Of a stretch of 33,952 nt of DNA, positions 1 to 6,724 are shown in pieces. The stretch is from positions 1 through 33,952 of the forward strand of contig JAADGF010000080.1 of assembly GCA_013152545.1 (NCBI GenBank), written 5' to 3'. The notes beneath the pieces were generated by a model that worked only from the letters and a program-made list of their open reading frames with translations, had not been told where the DNA came from and made no database searches. Both the position numbers and the translations under genes were made by a program. The DNA is from Gammaproteobacteria bacterium. GTDB taxonomy: Bacteria; Pseudomonadota; Gammaproteobacteria; SZUA-152. Numbering within the stretch: position 1 is the first letter of the stretch; the number at the start of each line of letters is the position of its first letter.

Positions 1-87
1 TTTTGGTGAAAATACCGCCTGAATACGAATAGACTGATCCACAACCTCGCGCTCTTCTGAAGGTTTTAGCGCCATCATTTTTTCCAT
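1..87 (-). CDS. 5' end of an unidentified gene (partial, cut by window edge)
   Basis: The minus strand is open from an ATG at 85-87 to the window edge and gives 29 residues starting MEKMMALKPSEE, rich in charged residues after the first five. No convincing ribosome binding site precedes the first ATG. The internal Met codons at residues 4 and 5 are alternative starts. I do not recognise the product. Only the N-terminus is visible, so neither length nor domains can be judged, and the frame may be chance. Confidence 0.35.
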   Translation of the reverse strand, partial: MEKMMALKPSEEREVVDQSIRIQAVFSPK

Positions 88-357
88 GTGCCCAAAAATT
101 ACAGTATATTTCAAGTATTCTTATATCACAAGGCGGGCGTATCAGGGCAATCACATATAAATCAGCTTGCAATTCCTAAAATTCGGGATAAATAACTTTC
201 GTCCCAACCAGACTTGAGTCGTTTTGTTTTTATTCCGCGCTTTAATGTTGTTTCTTGTTTAAGAAGGTGTAGTGGTCTAATAGCACCGGACACTTTAAAT
301 AAGAGATTAATGCAGATGCCTTGCATCTTCATCGTCGCATGAAAGCGTTATTTAAAC
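88..357. other. Intergenic stretch with a possible IS3-type left end
   Basis: No gene is seen. At about 268-300 a TGTAGTGGTCTAAT...CCGGACAC stretch resembles, from memory, the outer end of IS3-family elements. This fits the transposase scrap at 506-610, but no matching right end was found. The rest is A+T-rich sequence without clear hairpins. Confidence 0.25.
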
Positions 358-505
358 CTAACACATCAGTTGAATCGTCGCGAGAGCGACTAGTGCGCTG
401 AAGGTAAAAGTCTTATTGGGATTTTTTGGACGACAGCGTATCACCCATACGATGAGTTTAGAAAATCCCAATAAGTCTTTTAAAGTCTGTGCTATAGGCG
501 TTCAG
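358..505. repeat. Degenerate copy of the 173-bp inverted-repeat element (right end lost)
   Basis: This segment matches the element at 30984-31156. It shares the left end CATCAGTTGAATCGTCGCGAG and the central hairpin arms (about 407-420 and 467-480) that carry TCTTATTGGG and CCCAATAAGTC. It also shares the middle block GGACGACAGCGTATCACCCA. Similarity stops near 505, about 20 bp before the expected right terminal repeat, where IS3-like coding sequence begins. It is a truncated MITE joined to another mobile-element remnant. Confidence 0.7.
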
Positions 506-661
506 ATAGGAGGTTACAAAGTACGTAACTTAATGAAAAAGTTGAAATTAAAAGTTATACAAGGTGTTGCATACAACGTCACAACAAAAAGAAAGTATAG
601 TGATTTAGTAAACTGGTCTCCAGACCAAAATGCACCACCATTATCTGGCGGTGCATTTTAG
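416..661 (+). pseudogene. IS3-family transposase (OrfB) fragment inside a chimeric ORF
   Basis: The open frame encodes 81 residues, of which the first 30 come from the neighbouring MITE. Residues 31-65 (506-610) read IGGYKVRNLMKKLKL followed by VAYNVTTKRKYSDLV. This is typical of the HTH_21 region just before the DDE catalytic core of IS3-family OrfB proteins. The catalytic core is absent. The last 16 residues are read from unrelated sequence containing the htpG terminator hairpin. It cannot be an active transposase and is unlikely to be translated, as no ribosome binding site is apparent. The assignment rests on motif recognition by eye. Confidence 0.6.
627..659. terminator. Bidirectional terminator hairpin downstream of htpG
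   Basis: Arms at 627-639 and 647-659 pair over 12 of 13 positions around a 7-nt loop. The arms begin with AAAA and end with TTTT, so the hairpin carries a U-tract in either direction. It lies 18 bp beyond the htpG stop, which supports a role as the htpG transcription terminator. A second short palindrome (GGTCT/AGACC, 615-626) abuts it. Confidence 0.65.
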
Positions 662-676
662 TTAACATCTCAATTT

Positions 677-2596
677 TTATTTGGACAAATCCAACAGCAA
701 ATCATTTAAGCGAGTAACAAACGTTGCTGGATCATCCAACTGCCCACCTTCCGCTAATACGGCCTGATCAAACAGGATGTAAGTCATGTCCGCAAAACGA
801 TCATCATCCGTTTCCTGTTTGAGTTTTTCCAGTAAGGGGTGATTTGGGTTCAACTCAAAAATCGGTTTGGAGGATGGTACACTTTGCCCCGCTTGTTTTA
901 AGATGCGTTCAAGATTGGCGCTCATGTCATCTGAGTCTTTTACCAAACACGCGGGGGAATTGGTTAAACGATTGGTAATGCGCACGTCTTTTACCTGCTC
1001 ACCCAAAGTCTTTTTAATTTGCTTAATAATACTTTCGAAGGCTTTATTGGTCTCTTCTTTTTCTTTCTTTTCTTCCTCGTTTTCAAGCTTCCCGAGGTCC
1101 AATTCACCTTTAGTGACACTTTCCAGTTTTTTACCATTAAACTCAACCAATGAACTGACCATCCATTCATCCACTGGTTCTGATAATATCAGTACTTCGA
1201 TACCTTTTTTGCGGAAAATTTCAAGATGAGGGCTATTTTTGGCCGCGGCAAAACTATCGCCTGTGATGTAGTATATAACGTCCTGGCCATCCTGCATACG
1301 TTCAATATAATCAGCCAGTGAAACATCCTGAACCTCGCTATCGGTTTTCGTACTGGCGAAACGTAATAAACCGGCAATTTTTTCTTTGTTCGTAAAATCC
1401 TCACCGGGCCCTTCTTTTAACACACGGCCAAATTCTTTCCAGAAAGCTTGATATTTTTCCTGCTCATTTTTGGCAATGCCTTCCAGTAAGTTCAATACTT
1501 TTTTAACCGATGCAGCGCGGATACTGTCAATTACCTTATTTTGTTGCAGAATTTCACGGGAAACATTCAACGGTAAATCGTCGGAGTCAATCAGTCCCCG
1601 TACAAACCGTAAGTAATTGGGCATAATGTGTTCTGCGTCATCAAGCACAAATACCCGCTTAACGTATAGCTTAATACCGTGCCGACGATCACGATCCCAC
1701 ATATCGAAAGGCGCTCGTGTGGGTAAATACAGCAACGAGGTGTATTCGTATTTACCTTCTACCCGGTTATGTGTATAGGCAATAGGGTCTTCAAAATCAT
1801 GTGCGACATGTTTGTAAAATGCTTTGTATTCCTCTTCCTTGATGTCGTTTTTAGGCCGTGCCCATAACGCAGATGCCTGATTGGCTGTTTCGAATTCTAC
1901 GGGTTTATTTTCTTTTTTCTCTTCATCCGTTTGCTCTTTTTGCATTTCAATGGGCAAACTGATGTGATCTGAATATTTGTGTATAATATTGCGCAAACGG
2001 TAATTATTCAGAAACTCATCTTCGTCTTTGCGTAAATGCAGCGTTACGGTAGTGCCTCGTGATGCTTTGTTGATGCCTTCAAGGGAGTATTCACCTTCTC
2101 CTGCTGATTCCCAACGTACCCCCTGTCCTGCATCCTCACCCGCCTTACGCGTTTCAACGGTTACTTTGTCTGCCACCACAAAGGAGGAATAAAAACCCAC
2201 GCCAAACTGGCCGATTAAATGAGCATCTTTGGCTTGATCGCCCGTTAATGCCTCAAAAAACTCTTTGGTACCAGACTTTGCAATAGTGCCAATATGATCA
2301 ATGACTTCCTGCCGAGTCATACCAATACCGTTGTCTGATATTGTCACGGTGCGCGCCGCTTCATCAAATTCGACCCGAATTTTCAATTCTGAATCATTGC
2401 CATACAGTGCATCATTTGACAATGCTTCAAAGCGCAGTTTGTCCGCTGCATCGGAGGCATTTGAAATCAACTCCCGCAGAAATATTTCTTTGTTACTGTA
2501 AAGAGAATGGATCATCAGGTTCAGCAGGTGCTTCACCTCGGTTTGAAAACCTAACGTTTCTTTTTTTGCTATTGCTTCTTGTGCCTCAACACTCAT
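677..2596 (-). CDS. htpG: Molecular chaperone HtpG (Hsp90)
   Basis: This 639-residue protein is full length for bacterial Hsp90, a cytoplasmic ATP-dependent chaperone that folds and remodels client proteins. The GHKL ATPase domain is clear. It has the catalytic Glu42 in [10 protein letters not shown] with Asn46, the DNGIGM loop at 88-93 and the GQFGVGF lid motif at 129-135. A middle domain with [12 protein letters not shown] follows, then a C-terminal dimerisation domain. The ATG start is well supported by AGGAG upstream. The gene is monocistronic: a hairpin terminator follows it, and a sigma32-like promoter with a structured leader of about 180 nt precedes it. No unusual features were seen in the protein. 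Confidence 0.98.
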   Translation of the reverse strand: MSVEAQEAIAKKETLGFQTEVKHLLNLMIHSLYSNKEIFLRELISNASDAADKLRFEALSNDALYGNDSELKIRVEFDEAARTVTISDNGIGMTRQEVIDHIGTIAKSGTKEFFEALTGDQAKDAHLIGQFGVGFYSSFVVADKVTVETRKAGEDAGQGVRWESAGEGEYSLEGINKASRGTTVTLHLRKDEDEFLNNYRLRNIIHKYSDHISLPIEMQKEQTDEEKKENKPVEFETANQASALWARPKNDIKEEEYKAFYKHVAHDFEDPIAYTHNRVEGKYEYTSLLYLPTRAPFDMWDRDRRHGIKLYVKRVFVLDDAEHIMPNYLRFVRGLIDSDDLPLNVSREILQQNKVIDSIRAASVKKVLNLLEGIAKNEQEKYQAFWKEFGRVLKEGPGEDFTNKEKIAGLLRFASTKTDSEVQDVSLADYIERMQDGQDVIYYITGDSFAAAKNSPHLEIFRKKGIEVLILSEPVDEWMVSSLVEFNGKKLESVTKGELDLGKLENEEEKKEKEETNKAFESIIKQIKKTLGEQVKDVRITNRLTNSPACLVKDSDDMSANLERILKQAGQSVPSSKPIFELNPNHPLLEKLKQETDDDRFADMTYILFDQAVLAEGGQLDDPATFVTRLNDLLLDLSK

Positions 2597-2636
2597 AGAT
2601 CACTCCTAAATTTGCACTTACCAATGGTCTTAGAAT

Positions 2637-2686
2637 CTGTTCAAAATGCCGCCGAGACTGCTCGGCATGATCGAAACCTTGAACAG
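2637..2686 (-). promoter_or_regulatory. Nested hairpin in the htpG leader
   Basis: Outer arms CTGTTCAA (2637-2644) and TTGAACAG (2679-2686) are perfect complements. Inside them GCCGAG (2651-2656) pairs with CTCGGC (2661-2666) across a 4-nt loop. The structure sits 40-90 nt upstream of the htpG start, inside the predicted leader. It could be a leader RNA structure or a dispersed extragenic palindrome. It does not cover the ribosome binding site, so a simple RNA thermometer is not evident. Confidence 0.45.
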
Positions 2687-2784
2687 GCGCTTAGCTCCGC
2701 TATCGTCTGTTTCTGTATTGAATTTTTCAATTAAGTCCAGTTTGCGTGGTAGCACTGGATGAACCCGTTTTCGGTAATTGGGTT

Positions 2785-2815
2785 AATATAGGATTGACCT
2801 TAGGTATTTCAAGGG
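2785..2815 (-). promoter_or_regulatory. Candidate sigma32 (heat-shock) promoter of htpG
   Basis: Read on the minus strand, CCCTTGAAA (2815-2807) is followed after 14 nt by CCTATATT (2792-2785). This resembles the RpoH consensus CTTGAAA with 13-15 nt to CCCCATNT. It lies about 190 bp upstream of htpG, a classic heat-shock gene, which makes the match credible. It would give a leader of about 180 nt. The start site has not been measured. Confidence 0.6.
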
Positions 2816-2988
2816 AAGGAGAACACTTTAATCGTACGATACTCGGTAAAAATAAAAACAAAAGTACGAAATTAGCGGTAATTACAAGAAACTATACAAT
2901 TTTTTTATAATCACCGTTAAAAATTTGGTTAATCGCGACAATACATCTCGGTACCTGTTTCGGCATGAACGGAAAAGAATCAATGCGT

Positions 2989-4008
2989 TTAATTAGCTAA
3001 AATCGCTCCAGAAAGCCGTTTATAATCCCCGCAACTTTCTTCAACCCCCAAATTACATGCCTGCTCATAGGCAATGGTCGCTTGATGCATTTGCCCCATT
3101 AACTCGTAGGCATAACCGCAATTATTATGCGCAATTCCAAACTCTGGGTCGATTTGAATAGCCCGGTTGCAATCATCCAGCGCATTGGATAAACGACCTA
3201 ACTCAGTGCGGGCACCCGCTCGATTATTGTAGGCGCGGGCATTATTAATATCGATACTAATGACTTTGGTGGAGTATTCTTCTACTGCTTGCCAATCTTT
3301 TTGCTTAAATTTTTGCAAACTTTTTGCCAGTAATTGCTCCACAGAACCATCATCATTAACATCAGCTTGTGCTTGCTGGGTAAATTTATAGATAGTATCG
3401 CAGGCAGGCTGGAATTTAAAATCACAGGCGATTTGATAATCCTGCTTTGCCCTGGTCACGGAACCGGCAAGCTCATAAGCATAACCGCGATTATTGTAGG
3501 CCAGGGGGTTGCGTGGGCTTAATGCAATGGCACGATTGGTATCTTTGATGGCGTCATCCAGCAAACCTTGCTCAGCATACCCCCAGGCGCGATTGATATA
3601 AGGTGTGGCATCGTTGGGATTTAAAGAAATTGCCACTGTTGCCGCTTCAATGCCTTCTTTCCAATCACCTTCATGTGTTAGTTTATTAAAACTTTTTTTC
3701 ACCCATTGTTGCGCGGTGCCGGTCGAATTGGCGACAATTGACGCAGGGGCTGCTAAGGCCTGACTGAAGGAGTTCTGGGCATCCGTTACAGCCCGCTGGT
3801 AACCGTCCTTGTAACCAATTTTATACTGAATTGAGTCAGCATCACGCTGTTCCAGTGTTTTTTGGTCAACATCGATATCCAACTCTTTAAATTTAGCATT
3901 TAATAATATTTGTTTGATTTTATCGGAGTTTTGTAGACTATTCTGAGCAAAACTAACCGACATCACTGTCATTCCTGCAATAATAGCGATCAATTTTATT
4001 AGCATCAT
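2989..4008 (-). CDS. Exported TPR-repeat protein with internal duplication
   Basis: The product has 339 residues. Residues 1-21 form a signal peptide (hydrophobic run ending SFA|QN), so the protein is probably periplasmic. Tetratricopeptide repeats occupy two halves, about 101-207 and 228-327. Each half holds a TPR series with the consensus YNNRG(Y)A.EL...A..D...AI.L.P. Each half ends in a Cys-bearing helix (IACDF...ACD in the first, QACNL...SCGD in the second). The halves align with each other, which indicates an internal duplication. TPR arrays mediate protein-protein contact; the partner is unknown. GGAG lies 9 nt before the ATG and supports this start. The gene stands alone between htpG and the TauE/SafE-like gene. 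Confidence 0.85.
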   Translation of the reverse strand: MMLIKLIAIIAGMTVMSVSFAQNSLQNSDKIKQILLNAKFKELDIDVDQKTLEQRDADSIQYKIGYKDGYQRAVTDAQNSFSQALAAPASIVANSTGTAQQWVKKSFNKLTHEGDWKEGIEAATVAISLNPNDATPYINRAWGYAEQGLLDDAIKDTNRAIALSPRNPLAYNNRGYAYELAGSVTRAKQDYQIACDFKFQPACDTIYKFTQQAQADVNDDGSVEQLLAKSLQKFKQKDWQAVEEYSTKVISIDINNARAYNNRAGARTELGRLSNALDDCNRAIQIDPEFGIAHNNCGYAYELMGQMHQATIAYEQACNLGVEESCGDYKRLSGAILAN

Positions 4009-4400
4009 GTCTGTTTACTCCATGGCGTTTTGTTAACTGTTTTGTTAACGATGAGACATAGCGCCGAGAAGCGCTCGGATGATTTCGTTATTCCCCTTGA
4101 ACCTAATACATCAGTTGAATCGTCATGAGACCAACAACTCAATCGATATGCTAGAACACTCATTAACATCTATACAATTTTTAGCACTAAATTGTGTGGC
4201 TAATCAAGTTTTATTGAATTTATATTAGGATCTGTTGATATTTTATTTTTCATCACTGCTGTAGCCGCTTTTTTCGCCTAATAAGGCAAAAAAATGGGGT
4301 GCGATCAAGTAATATATTATTTAATGATAACAAATGGACTTGAATCCATCTTTGTAAGGTCAATTTCGTCGACGATTCATCATGGTAAGCACAACAATAT
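4009..4400. other. Intergenic region upstream of the TPR gene
   Basis: No gene is supported. It contains a perfect direct repeat GTTTTGTTAAC at 4027-4037 and 4039-4049, just upstream of the TPR gene. A small hairpin CCGAG...CTCGG lies around 4062-4078, and a solo end of the 173-bp MITE family lies at 4103-4127. The remainder (4130-4400) is A+T-rich without recognised sites. Confidence 0.5.
4103..4127. repeat. Solo terminal repeat of the 173-bp MITE family
   Basis: CTAATACATCAGTTGAATCG is almost identical to the left terminus of the truncated copy at 358 and similar to that of the intact element at 30984. Similarity stops within a few bases after TCGTC, so only the end remains. Confidence 0.55.
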
Positions 4401-5171
4401 TCAATGGTGTTGACGGTGAGCAGGATTATCATGATTGCTCGATTCATGAAGTGGCTCTAAGACATTGTGATGTTGCATATGAGCATGTTGACCACTCATG
4501 AGCGGCACCAGCATCATCCATACCCCAAATGCAATAACGATTAATGCCGCCGTATTTCGGACAAACCTCAACTGGACCCAGGTTTTAAGCCGATAAGCTA
4601 ATATTCCTGTTGCCAACATGACGGGTAATGTGCCTAAACCGAATGCCGCCATAATGAATGCTGACTGTTGCGCGCTTGCCGAGGTTGCCGCCAGGATCAA
4701 TGTGCTATAGACCAGACCGCAAGGCAACCACCCCCACAAACTCCCCAACAATAGTGCCTGCCAAGCCCGTGTCACTGGCAATAAACCCGCACCGATCGGT
4801 TGAATACGCCGCCAGACGTGGTGACCTAAGCTTTCCAAATAAGCAAGACCACGCCACCATCCGGCCAGATACAGCCCCATGGCAATAATCATCACCCCTG
4901 CGGCAACACGCAGTGTTTGACCAGTGGAATCACTAACTCCTTGTAGAAACCAGCCCACACTTCCTGCCAATGCCCCAATTACGGTGTAACTTAAAATACG
5001 GCCCAGGTTATAAAGTAATAAGACACCGCTTAAATTCGCAGCACTACGTTTCTCGCCAGGAATAGCAAAACTCAACGCATTCATCATCCCGCCACACATC
5101 CCAATGCAATGAACACCGCCTAACAGACCGATCATAAATGCACTGGTAATGGTAATCGTATCACTTATCAT
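4401..5171 (-). CDS. TauE/SafE (UreH/DsbD-like) membrane protein with His-rich tail, cco-associated
   Basis: This 256-residue inner-membrane protein has about six hydrophobic segments. The N-terminal helix carries GGVHCIGMCGGMM (His21, Cys22, Cys26), and a later helix carries LPCGLVYS (Pro150-Cys151-Gly152). This is the pattern of the UreH-like 'sulfite exporter TauE/SafE' family. Members often sit beside ccoS/ccoI, so a role in copper supply or handling for cbb3 oxidase assembly is likely but inferred. The last 28 residues contain nine histidines (229-256), a probable metal-binding tail. The gene has the same orientation as the cco genes but lies about 1.25 kb beyond ccoS, so it may have its own promoter. 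The ribosome binding site is weak. Confidence 0.8.
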   Translation of the reverse strand: MISDTITITSAFMIGLLGGVHCIGMCGGMMNALSFAIPGEKRSAANLSGVLLLYNLGRILSYTVIGALAGSVGWFLQGVSDSTGQTLRVAAGVMIIAMGLYLAGWWRGLAYLESLGHHVWRRIQPIGAGLLPVTRAWQALLLGSLWGWLPCGLVYSTLILAATSASAQQSAFIMAAFGLGTLPVMLATGILAYRLKTWVQLRFVRNTAALIVIAFGVWMMLVPLMSGQHAHMQHHNVLEPLHESSNHDNPAHRQHH

Positions 5172-5182
5172 AGTATTGGTTG

Positions 5183-5210
5183 TAACGCTCGGGTTTTAAC
5201 GCTCGGGTTT
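5183..5210. repeat. 14-bp perfect tandem duplication
   Basis: TAACGCTCGGGTTT occurs twice head to tail (5183-5196 and 5197-5210), 12 bp upstream of the start of the minus-strand TauE/SafE-like gene. It lies in the promoter or leader zone between divergent genes. It may be an accidental duplication or a doubled operator. Confidence 0.8.
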
Positions 5211-5358
5211 TAATGATAGGGTTTCAGCGACAAACTGATATTTTTCTGATTAACAATTATGCGTGCAGAGCACACTAACTCCCTTTACAATATAACATTC
5301 TGAGCATGTAATAGCATAACCTTACAATATATCATTAGGTAGGAAATCATCTTATAAC

Positions 5359-6033
5359 ATGGATATTAAAATCATTACCGGCGTCATTCTATTGAGCATT
5401 TTGGCATTTATTGTCGGCATTTTTATACCCACCAGTAACAACAAGCAACCTCAATACCTACCGTGGCAGATTGAGCACTCAGTAGATGGCACTACCGAAG
5501 TATTCGGGATCACTTTAAATGTCAGCACGTTACAACAAGCACAACAGACGCTGCGCAGCGTAGCAGAAATCAGCCAGTTTATTAGCCCCGGTGGTGATTA
5601 TGTCGTCGAGGCTTATTTCAACAAAGTGTCATTAAGCGGCCTCACTGCCAAGGTAGTGCTTACGATCGAGTTATCCCAGGAAACCTTACACGCTATTTAC
5701 AATCGTGGTTCACGTATCAGTCGATTAGGAAATGGCACAAACCGAGTGACACTACAGGCGGATGACCAATCACTGGTATTGCAATCCCCTGTCAGCAGCA
5801 TTACTTATTTGCCCGGCATTCGCTTGAGTGAAGAATTGCTTCAACAACGTTTTGGGCAACCCTCTGATGTTATCCAGGAACCAAACAGTACCGCCAGTCA
5901 TTGGCTCTACCCCAAGTTGGGTCTGGATATTACGCTCAAAGAAAACGGCAATGCCGTTTTACAGTATATTAGCCCTGATCGTTTTTTATTGCTAACCGCA
6001 CCACTAATGTCCGATGTAAGAACGTCCGATTAA
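5359..6033 (+). CDS. Membrane-anchored hypothetical protein
   Basis: This 224-residue protein has one N-terminal hydrophobic helix (residues 4-25) followed by a soluble, probably periplasmic domain with no cysteines or recognised motif. A PWQIE...GTTEVFGITLNVSTL segment begins the soluble part. I recall similar unnamed proteins in other gammaproteobacteria but can give no function. It runs opposite to the surrounding cco cluster and is divergent from the TauE/SafE-like gene. The ATG is preceded by a distant AGGAA, so the start is moderately supported. Confidence 0.7.
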   Translation: MDIKIITGVILLSILAFIVGIFIPTSNNKQPQYLPWQIEHSVDGTTEVFGITLNVSTLQQAQQTLRSVAEISQFISPGGDYVVEAYFNKVSLSGLTAKVVLTIELSQETLHAIYNRGSRISRLGNGTNRVTLQADDQSLVLQSPVSSITYLPGIRLSEELLQQRFGQPSDVIQEPNSTASHWLYPKLGLDITLKENGNAVLQYISPDRFLLLTAPLMSDVRTSD

Positions 6034-6133
6034 AATCGGTGCGTAATAACATCCCTGTTAGCGCTCAGGTCTAGTCTGTATTCGCTAACTAAACCAAACA
6101 GGCGTATGTTTTTAACACGAAAACAACGTACTT

Positions 6134-6386
6134 AGGGTCTGTAAAGAAATAACGTGAACATTTTGCTTGTCTATCCTTGCATCTTCGGCGTTGCAGATAC
6201 AAGGTTACAGACAACGAGCATGCGCCTTGGAAAATGCCCTTGAGGGGTGTGCCCATTTCCGCGCCTTGCCTATATGGAAGTAGGTAAGGGGCGTGAGCCA
6301 TGGATGGCGGAAGCCTGAAGATGAAACAATTCCGGCCCAATCTGTCCAACTTAATTTCTTTACAGACCCTTTTCTTTACAGACCCT
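6134..6386. mobile_element. MITE-like element with 17-bp terminal inverted repeats and duplicated right end
   Basis: The left end AGGGTCTGTAAAGAAAT (6134-6150) is the perfect reverse complement of 6354-6370. The right end is then repeated in tandem (16 bp, TTTCTTTACAGACCCT, at 6355-6370 and 6371-6386). TTA flanks both outer edges (6132-6134 and 6386-6388), compatible with a short target duplication. The 237-253 bp length and lack of a transposase point to a non-autonomous element. The open frame inside it on the minus strand (6089-6349) is a translation of the repeat and is not called as a gene. The element lies just 3' of ccoS, where it may also influence transcript ends. Confidence 0.75.
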
Positions 6387-6422
6387 TAGGGGAGCTCAGC
6401 CTGGCCTACCATCTTCACTCCA

Positions 6423-6662
6423 TCAGCTGATTTTTTCCGAATGGTCATTAATAACGTTTTCTCGCTTGTTTTGATCACTGTATTGAACACTGTTTTGATC
6501 GCCCTTGCCCGGCAATAACGGATCATCATCGTCCATTAAGATCCGGTTAGCATCGCCCTCCATATCGTCATATTGTCCGTTTTTTATGGCCCACACCAAG
6601 ACACCCACCATAATCAGGCCTAACACAATCATACCCGGTATTAATGCGTATATTACGTCCAT
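6423..6662 (-). CDS. ccoS: cbb3 oxidase maturation protein CcoS
   Basis: The product has 79 residues with one N-terminal membrane helix (about 4-26) followed by the family signature NGQYDDMEGDANRIL. It ends in an acidic, polar cytoplasmic tail. CcoS is needed for insertion of haem b and CuB into CcoN in characterised bacteria. It is the last gene of the ccoGHIS unit, 62 bp after the ccoI stop. GAGAG lies just before the ATG. The length is slightly long for the family because of the polar tail. Confidence 0.93.
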   Translation of the reverse strand: MDVIYALIPGMIVLGLIMVGVLVWAIKNGQYDDMEGDANRILMDDDDPLLPGKGDQNSVQYSDQNKRENVINDHSEKIS

Positions 6663-6724
6663 GGACTCTCACAACCACCAGTATCGCTACTTAGGAGCAT
6701 ACATATTCCTAAGCAGTGTCACAA

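Noticed and set aside
6089-6349. 86-residue minus-strand open frame
   Set aside because: It lies almost entirely within the 237-bp inverted-repeat element and is a translation of the repeat, with no ribosome binding site.
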